The position numbers and the translations under genes are program-made. A model generated the notes under the pieces. It made no database searches. It had not been told where the DNA came from and was given only the letters and a program-made list of their open reading frames with translations. This document shows, piece after piece, positions 43,533-52,800 of a stretch of 64,000 nt of DNA; position 1 is the stretch's first letter, and the number at the start of each line of letters is the position of its first letter. Origin of the DNA: Verrucomicrobiota bacterium (GTDB lineage: Bacteria > Verrucomicrobiota > Kiritimatiellia > RFP12 > UBA1067); assembly GCA_023269675.1 (NCBI GenBank), contig JAHFSX010000004.1, positions 83,442 to 147,441 of the forward strand, read 5' to 3'.

Positions 43533-44081
43533 TCAGGTCACGAGCGCCTTCCACTCGGCGATCTCGCGGCGGCGGCGCGCGGCCCAGGCCTCGTGATCCG
43601 TCTCGGGCGGCAACGTGTTGGTGACTTTCGCGCCGCCGCACGTGTGGCAGCAGGCGCCCTCGGTCACCGCCGCGCCGCAGTGGGGACACTGCCGCTCCAG
43701 CACCTCGCCGCAATAGCCGCAGTGCTTGCCGCCGGCCGCGGCCGGCTGCGGGCGCGGCCAGAAGAGCAGTTCGCCCCCCACGGCGTAGGGCACGTTCGAA
43801 GGGCACGCCGCGTCCGGACAATAGACCGGGGCGGGGCCAGCAGCGGGGGACGGAGGGCGGAGGGCGGAGGGCGGCGAGGACGGCGCCTCGAGCGCCACGC
43901 CCAGCAGCGACGCGATCTTGGCGACCGCCTCCTGCGAAAGCTTCTCGGGCTGCCCCGACTCCAGCATGCTGATCGCCGACTGCTTGCACCCCACCGCCTG
44001 CGCGAGGGAGCTCTGCGTCATGCCCTTTTCGCGCCGCGCCCGGGCGAGCTGCCGGCAGAATGTGATGGATAGTTGCGCCAT
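43533..44081 (-). CDS. XRE-family regulator with C-terminal zinc ribbons
   Basis: 182 residues from the ATG at 44081. Residues about 10-62 form a Cro/C1-type helix-turn-helix (ARREKGMTQSSLAQAVGCKQSAISMLESG). A Pro/Ala linker (about 66-85) is encoded by three exact CGGAGGG heptamers at 43851-43871. The C-terminal part has paired cysteines (CPDAAC near 88, CGYC at 121-124, CPHC at 132-135, CHTC at 145-148), i.e. zinc-ribbon modules. Probably binds DNA near its own gene; targets unknown. A palindromic repeat and the AT-rich origin-like region lie directly upstream. Confidence 0.78.
   Translation of the reverse strand: MAQLSITFCRQLARARREKGMTQSSLAQAVGCKQSAISMLESGQPEKLSQEAVAKIASLLGVALEAPSSPPSALRPPSPAAGPAPVYCPDAACPSNVPYAVGGELLFWPRPQPAAAGGKHCGYCGEVLERQCPHCGAAVTEGACCHTCGGAKVTNTLPPETDHEAWAARRRREIAEWKALVT
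43851..43871. repeat. Three tandem CGGAGGG heptamers inside a coding region
   Basis: Three exact copies in a row in the linker of the XRE gene. Gain or loss of one unit would shift the reading frame before the zinc ribbons. Confidence 0.8.
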
Positions 44082-44103
44082 ATGGGGAAATATCCGGAAA
44101 GGT

Positions 44104-44183
44104 GGTAGGGCGAGCGCTCCCGCGCCGCCGCGCATGACTCAGGCGAAAACAGGGAACCGGCGGCACGGAGTGCTCGCCCCACC
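44104..44183. repeat. 80-bp palindromic element upstream of the XRE gene
   Basis: The left end GGTAGGGCGAGCGCTCC and the right end GGAGTGCTCGCCCCACC are complementary except for two positions. The right arm also occurs alone at 6285-6312. Confidence 0.7.
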
Positions 44184-44256
44184 CTTATGAGCTGACTTCT
44201 CACGAGTCCAAATCATTTGTTGAACAGCCTTCAGCCTAACGCCCCGAGTCGCTCAA

Positions 44257-44441
44257 CAACCTGTTGATAAGAACGTGGGGATAGTATGACCCAAAACAGG
44301 GGTTATCGACAAGCACAAGATATTGACAGGTTATAACAATGCTTAAATAGTTAAACTACAAGTATATATAACTTATCAACAGAGTTATTATCACCTGTTT
44401 ATAACCTCCGAGGTGATATCACGCACAACCTGTTGATAAGA
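44257..44441. other. AT-rich region with DnaA-box-like 9-mers; candidate replication origin
   Basis: Three TTATCAACA sites (44262-44270 minus, 44373-44381 plus, 44431-44439 minus), one TTATCGACA (44303-44311) and one TTATAAACA (44396-44404, minus) lie within 180 nt, each one base away from the TTATCCACA-type DnaA box (two for the last). Between them is the most A+T-rich stretch of this region (about 44310-44400), a possible unwinding element. The sequence CTGTTGATAAG occurs three times (44261, 44372 inverted, 44430). No dnaA, parAB or rpmH gene is in the window, so this is a candidate, not a proven oriC. Confidence 0.4.
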
Positions 44442-44457
44442 CGGGGGTAACCGTTTT

Positions 44458-45342
44458 TCATGGAAGGCACGAGCGCACGAAGGCGCTCTGCCCCTCCTCG
44501 TGATAGGAGCTGCGCACCAGGGGGGCGCAGGCCACGAAGTCGAAGCCGAGCGCGCAGGCCGCCGCGCGGATCTTCTCGAACTCGGCGGGCTCGACGTAGC
44601 GCGTCACCGGCAGGTGGCGCGGGCTCGGCTGGAGATACTGGCCCGCGTAGAAAATGCGGCAGCCCGCCGCGCGCGCGTCCCGCAGCGTCTGCCCGATCTC
44701 CTCGAAGGTCTCGCCGAGGCCGAGCATGAGACTGGTCTTGGCAATCAGCCCCGCGTCGGAGGCCTGCCGCAGCACGGCCAGCGAGCGCGCGTAGTCGGCC
44801 TGCGGCCGCGCCTGCGGGTAGAGGCGCGGCACGGTCTCGAGGTTGTGGCCGAAGACCTCGGGCCGGGCGCGGATGACGGTGGCGATGGCGGCGGCATCCC
44901 CGCCGAAGTCGGGCACCAGCACCTCCACGAGCAGGCCGGGCACGGCCGCATGCACAGCCGCGACCGTCTCCGCCCAGAGTCCGGCGCCGCCGTCGGGGAG
45001 GTCGTCGCGCGTGACCGAGGTGATGACCACCTCTTTCAGTCCCGCGTCGCGCACCGCCTCGGCCACACGGCGCGGCTCGTCCGGATCGGGCGGCAGCACG
45101 GCGCGCTTGTCGACGTTGCAGAAGCGGCAGCCGCGCGTGCAGCGGTCGCCCAGGATCAGCAGCGTGGCGCGGCCGCGCGCCCAGCAGTGGCCGAGGTTGG
45201 GGCAGAAGGCCTCCTCGCACACGGTGTGCAGCCCGTGCGCGCGCAGGCGCGCCTTGGTGGCTTGGAACAGCTCGTTCTGGCCGATTTTGACGCGGATCCA
45301 CGGCGGCTTGGCGCCGCATCCCTCGGTTGGCTTATTGCTCAT
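44458..45342 (-). CDS. lipA: Lipoyl synthase
   Basis: 294 residues. Radical-SAM enzyme that inserts two sulfur atoms into octanoyl groups on lipoyl domains. It has the auxiliary iron-sulfur cluster cysteines CEEAFCPNLGHC (Cys42, Cys47, Cys53), the radical-SAM CTRGCRFC (Cys68, Cys72, Cys75), the HNLETVPRLY region and the C-terminal RSSY (residues 277-280) whose serine ligates the auxiliary cluster. Length is typical. Cytoplasmic. It has no lipoylated-enzyme neighbour here; it may be read from the leader region containing the structured element at 45546-45621. Confidence 0.96.
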   Translation of the reverse strand: MSNKPTEGCGAKPPWIRVKIGQNELFQATKARLRAHGLHTVCEEAFCPNLGHCWARGRATLLILGDRCTRGCRFCNVDKRAVLPPDPDEPRRVAEAVRDAGLKEVVITSVTRDDLPDGGAGLWAETVAAVHAAVPGLLVEVLVPDFGGDAAAIATVIRARPEVFGHNLETVPRLYPQARPQADYARSLAVLRQASDAGLIAKTSLMLGLGETFEEIGQTLRDARAAGCRIFYAGQYLQPSPRHLPVTRYVEPAEFEKIRAAACALGFDFVACAPLVRSSYHEEGQSAFVRSCLP

Positions 45343-45675
45343 GACGGGGGGTATTAAACCACAATGCGCCCCGCGATTGAAGCCTCGGGTTGACCACGCT
45401 TGCGGAAAGGCGGCGAGGGTGCGGGTCTGTCAGGCGGACAGGATCACGCCTTGAAATGATGCGCCCGCCAGTCGGGGTGGCGGCCCGCATGCGGGAGCGT
45501 CGCGCGGTGAACGCGGGCGCTGGTAAAAATCAGCCGGCCAGAAGGGTGAGTCGCACGCGCCTGTCGGGGCGATTCCGCAGGCGCGCGCCGTTCCGGGGCG
45601 GCTCATCGCCAGGCGACTCACGTTGTTCCGGCTGAGTCCCTTCCGGGGCACCCGGACACGTTCCCCGTCACCGGA
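45343..45675. other. Gene-free GC-rich spacer between decarboxylase operon and lipA
   Basis: No supported gene. The striking content is the three-way-junction-forming segment at 45546-45621. Nothing else stands out; a short minus-strand frame here has no ribosome site and unlikely composition. Confidence 0.5.
45546..45621. ncRNA. Structured 76-nt element, possible leader or small RNA
   Basis: GTGAGTCGC (45546-45554) pairs perfectly with 45613-45621. Enclosed are CGCGCCTG (45556-45563) with CAGGCGCG (45578-45585), and GGCG (45597) with CGCC (45607). The fold is a closed three-way junction on either strand. It lies 204 nt before the lipA start, in the 3' region of the decarboxylase operon. No known riboswitch was recognised. 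Confidence 0.35.
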
Positions 45676-47496
45676 TTATCCGTTCAGGATGGCCACAACC
45701 GTTCCGGACTGGATCTGCTGCTGGGCCTGAACCTTGATGGCGCTGATGCGCCCGTCATCCGGGGCGATCAGAGGCGTTTCCATTTTCATGGACTCCAGCA
45801 CCATGATGGTCTGCCCTTTCCTGACCGCATCCCCGACCTTCTTTTCGATGCGGATGATGATTCCGGGGAGGGGGGTAATCACCGGCTTGTCCTCAAGGCT
45901 TCCGCTCGCGCTTTCCGCGCGGATCGAGGAGCCGGAAGGGACAGACTTTGATTTGAAGGCGTAGTTCTGTCCGTTGACAACGGCGGTGCTCCCGTCAACC
46001 TTGACTTCGTAGTCATTGCCGTTCAGGGTAATGATGTAGTTTGAGCCCTTGGCAACATCTTCGGTATTGACCTCAGGCTTCGGCTTTTCTAAAGGCACAT
46101 TTTTCCGTACACCGATGGTTCCTTCGCCCTTGAGGAAGGCGACGCCTTTCTCCGCGCAACAGGCCGCGATAAAGACATTTTCATCCGTGACAGGGAGGGA
46201 GGCCGCTTCGAGCATTTTCTTGGCGGCCGGAATCCCCTTTTTGGGGTCGCGGTTGTTGATCTCGAGAGGGCATTCGGTGGTGGGCTCAAGCTTGAGCTGT
46301 TCGGCGGCGATCTTAATGACCGCCGGATCAGGAGCCACAGGCGTCTTGCCGAAATAGCCCAGCACCATTTTCCCGTAGCCCGGAGCAATCTTCTTCCATT
46401 TGCCAAACATCACATTGTTGAAGGCCTGCTGGAAATAGAACTGGGAGACCGGCGTCACGGAAGTCCCGAAGCCGCCTTTGGCGACCGCTTCGCCCATGGC
46501 GGCGATCACATCCGAGTATTTGTCCATCAGCCCGTTGTCACGGAGCATCTGGGTGTTAGCCGTCAGGGCGCCGCCCGGCATGGGGAAGAAGGGAATCAGA
46601 GCTTCCACGGAGGTGGCCTCAGGCGGAAGGAAGTAATCCTTCATCGCGTCCTTGAGGCTCTGGCGGAGCTTGATGACCTTGTTCACGTCGATGTCCAAAT
46701 CAAAGTCTGTGCCGCGGAGGGCATGCCACATGGTGAGAATGTCGGGCTGGCAGGTCCCGCCGGACACGGGAGCGAGCGACAGGTCCAGCATATCGACGCC
46801 GGCCTCTACCGCGGCTTTATAGCATACGGTTCCCGTTCCGGCCGTCTCGTGGGAGTGGAAAGCGATTTTGACCGAATCGCCTAACAGCTGCCGCGCGAAC
46901 TTGATCGTGTCATACACTTTCTGCGGGCGGCTGGTTCCCGAGGCGTCCTTAAAGCAAATGCTGTCATAAGGAATGCCCGTCTCCAGAATTTTCTTGAGCG
47001 TTTCAATGTAGAATTCCGGCGTGTGGGCGCCTTGACAACCCGGAGGAAGCTCCATCATGGTGACGGTCACTTCATGTTTAAGGCCGGCCTCATGGATGCA
47101 CTTGCCCGAGAAGATGAGGTTGTTGACATCGTTCAGGGCATCAAAATTGCGGATGGTCGTCATGCCGTGTTTCTTAAACAAATCAGCATGCATCTTGATG
47201 ATGTCGCTCGGCTGGGAATCCAGCGCGATCACATTGATTCCGCGGGCGAGCGTCTGGAGATTGGCCTTGGGGCCGGCCGCCTTACGGAAGGCGTCCATGA
47301 CATCAAAGGCGTTTTCGTTGCAGTAGAAGAAGGGCGACTGAAACATGGCGCCGCCGCCGGCCTCGATGTGCTCGATCCCCGCGTGGGAGGCCTCTTCAAC
47401 AACGGGCAGGAAGTCTTTGGAAAACACGCGTGCCCCGTACGCGGACTGAAAGCCGTCTCTGAAGGCCGTTAACATGAACTGGATGCGCTTTTTCAT
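45676..47496 (-). CDS. oadA: Na+-pumping decarboxylase alpha subunit with C-terminal biotin carrier
   Basis: 606 residues. Start at the ATG at 47496 (GGAG upstream); a longer frame overlaps the gamma gene and is not used. The carboxyltransferase domain has FRDGFQS (residues 12-18), the probable carboxylated lysine in CFKDASG (Lys183) and the metal histidines in AFHSHE (His214, His216), as in oxaloacetate and pyruvate carboxyltransferases. A Gly/Ser-rich linker leads to a biotin carrier domain ending in ESMKMETP with the biotinyl lysine Lys571. It transfers the carboxyl group of oxaloacetate (or a relative) to biotin for the membrane beta subunit. No biotin carboxylase is nearby. GC is lower than in flanking genes. 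Confidence 0.9.
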   Translation of the reverse strand: MKKRIQFMLTAFRDGFQSAYGARVFSKDFLPVVEEASHAGIEHIEAGGGAMFQSPFFYCNENAFDVMDAFRKAAGPKANLQTLARGINVIALDSQPSDIIKMHADLFKKHGMTTIRNFDALNDVNNLIFSGKCIHEAGLKHEVTVTMMELPPGCQGAHTPEFYIETLKKILETGIPYDSICFKDASGTSRPQKVYDTIKFARQLLGDSVKIAFHSHETAGTGTVCYKAAVEAGVDMLDLSLAPVSGGTCQPDILTMWHALRGTDFDLDIDVNKVIKLRQSLKDAMKDYFLPPEATSVEALIPFFPMPGGALTANTQMLRDNGLMDKYSDVIAAMGEAVAKGGFGTSVTPVSQFYFQQAFNNVMFGKWKKIAPGYGKMVLGYFGKTPVAPDPAVIKIAAEQLKLEPTTECPLEINNRDPKKGIPAAKKMLEAASLPVTDENVFIAACCAEKGVAFLKGEGTIGVRKNVPLEKPKPEVNTEDVAKGSNYIITLNGNDYEVKVDGSTAVVNGQNYAFKSKSVPSGSSIRAESASGSLEDKPVITPLPGIIIRIEKKVGDAVRKGQTIMVLESMKMETPLIAPDDGRISAIKVQAQQQIQSGTVVAILNG

Positions 47497-47509
47497 GCGA
47501 GTACTCCGA

Positions 47510-47716
47510 TTACTTGAGTGTTTTTGCAATGGCAATGACGGCGGCGATGTCGGCTTCATCACTGAACAGCAATGTGTCGGCCGCCGGGGTGGTCTCGGTC
47601 TGCGGTTTGGAGAACCTATTCAGCACGGCAGTCATCAGCTTTACGATAACGGCCACCAGAAGGGAGATGACAACGGTGATAATGAGTGTTACAAACGAAA
47701 CGGTTAACCCATCCAT
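47510..47716 (-). CDS. oadG: Na+-pumping decarboxylase gamma subunit
   Basis: 68 residues from the ATG at 47716 with AGGAG upstream. One N-terminal membrane helix (MDGLTVSFVT...LLVAVIVKLM) followed by a short polar tail, the usual layout of OadG, which holds the alpha and beta subunits together and can bind zinc. It lies 10 nt after the beta gene and 13 nt before the alpha gene. Small OadG proteins are poorly conserved, so the name rests largely on position and layout. Confidence 0.8.
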   Translation of the reverse strand: MDGLTVSFVTLIITVVISLLVAVIVKLMTAVLNRFSKPQTETTPAADTLLFSDEADIAAVIAIAKTLK

Positions 47717-47726
47717 GGGGACGCTC

Positions 47727-48971
47727 CTATTTGATGATGCTGCAGAACACGCCGGCAATGATGGCGGTGGTTATGACGCCCATGACATTGGCCCCGAGCG
47801 CATACTGCATGACGATGGCGTGCGGGTTGTCTTTCTGCACGATTTTCTGGGCGACCTTGGCGGTTGTGGGCACGCAGCTCACGCCGGCGATTCCCACCAC
47901 CGGGTTCACTTTGCCGCCGGTGCAGAAGTAGGCGACGTAGCCTCCGATGATGCCGCCGATTCCGGACAGGAGGAGGGACAGCATTCCCAGGAGCAGCAGC
48001 GGCAGGACCTTGGGGTCGAAAATGGTGTTGGCTTCGCAGAGGATGCCCAGCGTCAGCCCCAGGAACAGGGTCGACAGATAGAGCACCGGGCCGTTTAGCA
48101 GATCCTGAAACTGCTTGATCCCGCTTTCCCGGATCACGATTCCGAAGAAGAGGCTGAAGAGCAGAGGCGCCGCAACCGGAAGCAGGAGGCAGAGGACAAC
48201 ACAACAGACCACGGCGAAGACCATCTTCTGCCCCGAAGAGAACTGGCTGGCCTTTGAATCATAGGGCATGACCGTGCCGCGAACCTTGCTGCTCGGGATC
48301 ATGAGGCGGACCAGATAGGGATAGCCGCCGTAAGCGAGCCCCAGGTAAAGGTAAGCGACAACCGCGATGGGAACGAAGAGCTCCGGGGCGAGCTTGAGCG
48401 AGGTAAAGAGCACCATGGGCCCGTCCGCGCCGCCGACCACGGAAATCGCCGCCGCCTGTTTGAGCGTATAACCGCAATACTGGGCAATCGGAAGCGTGAA
48501 AATGGTTCCCAGCTCCGCAAAGAGCGCCAGAACCATGCTCAAGAAGGGGCGGGCCATGACAAAACCAACATCCAGCAGCGAGCCGATGCCCATGAACACA
48601 AAACAGGCAATCAGGCCGTTTGAAAAAGTAAAGGTGTAGATCGGCTGTAGCCAGTCGATCCCCATGATATACATGAGGTCGGATGCATTTTTAATCGCGT
48701 CGGGCCCCGAACCCGCCTGAGCCTCCAAAAAAAGCGTCCCGAGGCCGCCATGCAGATTCAGCGGGTCAAACATCATGACCGAGGCATTAATGACCGCCAT
48801 CCCGAACCCCATGGGTATCATCAGCAGCGGCTCAAGAATGCCCTTTTTCCCGAGATAGACTAAAACCATTCCCAAAATGATAAGGCCGAAGCGGGCAATA
48901 ACCATCCGGGGTGAGGAATGAAGCATGGCTTCGATTCCTTGAAACGCGCTTAGAAACATTTCCCAAGACAT
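47727..48971 (-). CDS. oadB: Na+-pumping decarboxylase beta subunit
   Basis: 414 residues, about nine to eleven membrane segments. AAGGAG precedes the ATG. The OadB/GcdB/MmdB-family motifs are visible: GDVGFVMARP-like GSLLDVGFVMARP, the VVGGADGPMVLF segment carrying the conserved Asp of the sodium site, and the repeat GGKVNPVVGIAGVSCVPTTAKVAQ near the end. It decarboxylates carboxybiotin and couples this to Na+ export. First gene of the operon; its promoter must lie in 48972-49150, where I saw no clear consensus. The beta subunit cannot by itself tell oxaloacetate from methylmalonyl- or glutaconyl-CoA enzymes; the alpha subunit favours the first type. Confidence 0.92.
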   Translation of the reverse strand: MSWEMFLSAFQGIEAMLHSSPRMVIARFGLIILGMVLVYLGKKGILEPLLMIPMGFGMAVINASVMMFDPLNLHGGLGTLFLEAQAGSGPDAIKNASDLMYIMGIDWLQPIYTFTFSNGLIACFVFMGIGSLLDVGFVMARPFLSMVLALFAELGTIFTLPIAQYCGYTLKQAAAISVVGGADGPMVLFTSLKLAPELFVPIAVVAYLYLGLAYGGYPYLVRLMIPSSKVRGTVMPYDSKASQFSSGQKMVFAVVCCVVLCLLLPVAAPLLFSLFFGIVIRESGIKQFQDLLNGPVLYLSTLFLGLTLGILCEANTIFDPKVLPLLLLGMLSLLLSGIGGIIGGYVAYFCTGGKVNPVVGIAGVSCVPTTAKVAQKIVQKDNPHAIVMQYALGANVMGVITTAIIAGVFCSIIK

Positions 48972-49431
48972 GTGTTCTCCTTCAGTGTTACGAAATGGAG
49001 TTCAGACTTCCGCAAGTGTTAATCACCCGCAAGAAATCTATACGGGATAATCAGGGATGAAAGGGCACCACGCGAGAGTCTGCTCTCGCAAGCAGGAATG
49101 AGACGGCTTAAATACTTTTCCTGTCGACACGCGGAAGTTCATAGGAGTCACGAAAAACAATGGTCCCTCAAAGGAGGGTTGCCCATTGTTAACCACTGCC
49201 ATTATCGACGCTGGCCGGGATGCAAATAGAGCCACCCCGCACTCGATAAAGCGTTGATTAGTATCAAAACCGGCCGGGAGATGCAATTTGAAACGGTAAA
49301 AACCGCAGATTATTCCCTTTTTACCGGAGCCGTTCATGGGAATCGCGCCGGGGCCGGCCGCTTCCGCACGCGGGCGACGGCGCTCAGGTTCCGAAGGCCG
49401 ACGCCGGGGGCTGAGCCGGGCCACGCCAGCC
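48972..49431. other. Gene-free region upstream of the decarboxylase operon, two hairpins
   Basis: No supported gene; one 128-codon frame on the minus strand crosses both hairpins and is rejected. The region is lower in GC than its right side. It has a GCGAGAG/CTCTCGC hairpin with a TCTG loop at 49072-49089 and a terminator-like element at 49151-49190. Confidence 0.5.
49151..49190 (-). terminator. Nested terminator-type hairpin (leftward)
   Basis: On the minus strand AACAATGG...CCATTGTT encloses an inner CCCTC/GAGGG stem and is followed directly by TTTTTCG. It should stop leftward transcripts coming from the DUF488 side before the decarboxylase operon. Confidence 0.65.
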
Positions 49432-49782
49432 TTAGGGCCGCATCAGCAGCGCCGCGCGCAGGACCACGGCCTGGTTGCGCGTCTCGTCCTTCGCGCCGTA
49501 GAGCAGGATCAGAGGCCGCCGGCGCGCGATGACGCGCAGGCGTTCGAGCTCCCCGGCCTGGGCCTCGAGTTCGCCGAGATACCGGCGGCGGAACTCCTCC
49601 CAGCGCGCCGGGTCGTGTCCGAACCACTTTCGCAGCGCCGCGCTGGGCGCCAGCTCGCGCGCCCACTCGTCCAGCGGGAGCTGCGCCTTGGAGAGGCCGC
49701 GCGGCCACAGGCGGTCGACGAGCACGCGGTAGCCTGCCGCCGATTCACCTTGCTCATAGACCCGCTTGAGTTCAACTCGCAT
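49432..49782 (-). CDS. DUF488 family protein
   Basis: 116 residues from an ATG with GGAGGGG upstream, exactly the length usual for DUF488. The family core YRVLVDRLWPRGLSK, ALRKWFGHDPARWEEFRRRY and LLYGAKDETRNQA is intact. Function of the family is not established. Cytoplasmic. It follows the GH106-like lipoprotein gene on the same strand with a 68-nt gap. Confidence 0.9.
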   Translation of the reverse strand: MRVELKRVYEQGESAAGYRVLVDRLWPRGLSKAQLPLDEWARELAPSAALRKWFGHDPARWEEFRRRYLGELEAQAGELERLRVIARRRPLILLYGAKDETRNQAVVLRAALLMRP

Positions 49783-49850
49783 CGCTTGGCCCCTCCCCAT
49801 CCGGACGCGCCATGCGCACGCCCAGGGAAGGGCGTGCCGCTTCCCCCGTC

Positions 49851-52800
49851 TCACTCCGCCTGCATCAGCACCGGCGGCTGCAGGAGGCCGAAGGGGATCA
49901 TGTAATAGTCGTCGCGCCAGACCTTGGCTTGGCCGCCGAGGCGCGCGTCGTACCAGTCGCGCTCGCCCGCCTCCTTGTTGGGCCAGTAGTGGTTGGCGCG
50001 GAACGTGGCCGGGCCGACCGCGGTGTGCTCGCCGCCCTTGTGGTGGTGCGGCCCCATCAGGTTGCGCAGGCTGTTGGTGAGCGAGACGCGCACCGTGTTC
50101 TTGCCCGGCTTGAGCGCGGCGGTGACGTCGGTCTCCCACGGGCTGGCGACGAGCGGCGGGCAGGGCTGCCCGTTGACCGTCACGTTGATCACCACCGCCT
50201 CGAACGAGGGGAAGGTGAGCAGGTATTTTTTGCCCGCCTCGATTGCGCCGAGTTCGAAGGCGCTGTCGAGCTGGAACTCGCCCGCGTAGAAGGGATAGCC
50301 CTGCGGCGCGAGGTCGCCGACAAAGGTGTTGGTCTCCTGCGCGATGGCGAAGCTCTTGAAGCTGTGGATCGGCTTCGGCACGAGCGAGCCCTCCTGGTTG
50401 CGGTAGGTCGTGGCGAGCGGCTTGTCGGCAGCCACGGGCTTCACGGCGAAATCGCCGACCAGGTAGACGCTCTCGATCTCCGTGCCGTAGCGCGCGCGGG
50501 CGTTGAGGCTCGTGGGCACGCCGGACACGTAGTCCAGCGTGAGGATGATCTCGTTTCGGCCGGGCTTGAGCAGGCCGTTGACCGACTGGGCGCGGAAGGT
50601 GAAGCAGGTGTAGAAATCGTCGGTGTCGAAGGCGAGCCGCTTGCCGTTGACCGTGATCGAGGTGTACATCTCCGGCTGCTCCACCACGAGCTTGCAGGCC
50701 GCGGGCACATCGGTGATCTCGGGCTCGAACTTGAGTTTGAGCTCGCCCTTGTAAGGCGTGCTCTGCGCGAAGCGGTCATAGAGCGCGAGCACCGGCTCGG
50801 GCGCGCTCCAGGTGGCACCGCCGTCTTTTGAATAGCGGGCGTAGTCGAGCGTGAGCGCGTTCGGGTCCACGCGCTTGCCCTGCCAGGGACCGTTCAGCCG
50901 CGCGATCTCGCGGCGCTCGCCCGGCACCGCGTACACGCCGTCGGGCTGCACCTTGGCGGAGACCGGGCCGAGGGTGACGATCCAGGTCTGCGCGGGCGCG
51001 AAGTCGAGGGCGTAGGCGCCGTCGGCCTCGGGCTTCAGGCGCAGGCACTGGCCGTTGACCGGATTCCAGAGCGCGACGGCGGCGTCGCGGTCGTTGAACC
51101 GGAGCGCGAGCGTGCGGCTCTCGAGGCGGGAGGTGTTGGAGAGCTGAAGCGTGTAGCCGTTCTTGACGGTGCGCAGGTGGGTCCAGACCTCCTCGTTCTT
51201 CGCGCCGTGGAGCGTGAAGACCGGCGGCGCCTGCTTGTTCAGCGCGTCGAGCCAGCCGTCGCCCTTCACCAGCGGCGCGTAGCTCTTGAGCGCCGGAATC
51301 TCAGCGGAGTTCTCGGCGCCGTCCACAAGCGCGGGATACTCCTCGGCGACCAGGACGGTGCCGCCCTGGGCCGCGAAGGCCTTGAGCCGCGCCAGCGTGG
51401 AGGCGCGGATGGTCAGCAGCGGCGGCACGACCACCACGCGGTAGGCCATCTGGCCGATCACGAAGCGGCCCGCCTCGGCCCTGCCGATCTCGGAGATGAT
51501 CTGCTCGTCGCCCAGGTCGAAATTGCGGTGGGTGCGCATGAGGGCGCTGAGCAGCTCCGCGAAGGCCGCGTCGCGTTTGCCGGAGAGCTTCTGGGCCTGC
51601 TCGATGTAGTCCGACTCGAGGGGGCTGAGCACGCAGACCTCGGGCGCGGTCTGCCCGACCGTTGCGAAGTAGCAGAGCCGCGCCGAGAAATCCTCGAAGA
51701 GCCGGTTATAGCGCCAATAGGGCTGCTGGTAGCTGATGGTCGGGGGGTAATCGCGCTTGCGCTCCCCCTTCATGCTGTAGAGGGAGAGGTGCGGGCACAT
51801 GAAGTTCACGCCCATCAGCGTGTGCCAGCCCGTGATCCACATGCGGTCCTCGAAGGTCATGTTGTGACCGCTGATGCCGAACAGCTCGCTCAGGCGGCGC
51901 GTTTTGCCGTACTGGTTGGCGACGGAGGTCATCACCTTGCCGCAGTGCAGGGTGTTGTAGTGCAGGCCGAGCGCGTCGATGCCCGGCATCTGCATGTGGC
52001 GGTACTGCTGCATGAGGCCGCCCTCGTTCTGCATGTTGACCGCGGGCGCGTCCTCCCCGTTGTAATGGCCGGTCCAGATCATGTGGTTGGTGGCGCAGTA
52101 GTCGCCGATCTGCTTGCTGAAGGAGTTCTCGAAGCACGCGGCCACCGTGCGGTAGTAGTCCAGCCGCACCTTGCGCCAATCCCCGACCTCGGCGAAGACC
52201 GACGGCAGGACGGGGGCGAGCTCATACCCCGTGCGCGCCTTGAAGGCGGCCGGGATGACCGGCGAGAAACTGACCGCCCCCTGGTTGTCGATCTTCGGGC
52301 GCGGGCTGATCTGCGGCTCGTCGGTGAAGATGCCGAGCACGTGCGGTTTCCCGGCGTAGCGCCGGGCGTAGGGCACATAGCTGCAGTCGATGAAGGCCTT
52401 GACCATGTCGGGGTTCATCAGGTCCACCCACGAGGTGCCGTTGAACCACGGGTCGCCCAAGGGATTCACGTGGCAGACGTACTTGAAGGCCGCGTCCTCG
52501 AAGAGCACGGTGTCGGGGGCAGTGACCGCCTGCTCCTTCTTGACGCGCACGAGCGAGCGCGCCTGAAAGGCGGGGTCCTTGAGCGGAACGATGCCCCCCG
52601 CGAAGCCGCTGGGCCACTTGTCCTCGTCGTAGAACCAGGCGTCGATGCCGAGGTCCTGCGAGCTCTTGACCCCCGCGCTCATGACGTTGAACCAGTTTGT
52701 GCTCAAGTACTCGGTGAGCAGGCCGATCCGGCTGTGAAGGAACGTGCCGCCGAAGCCGCCCTCCTTGAACAGGTGGAGCTGCCGGTCCACCTCGGCGGGG

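Noticed and set aside
45430..45651. 73-codon frame on the minus strand between the decarboxylase operon and lipA
   Set aside because: It overlaps the structured 76-nt element, has no ribosome site and unlikely composition.
49038..49424. 128-codon frame on the minus strand
   Set aside because: It crosses two hairpins, including a terminator-type element, and has no ribosome site at either possible start.
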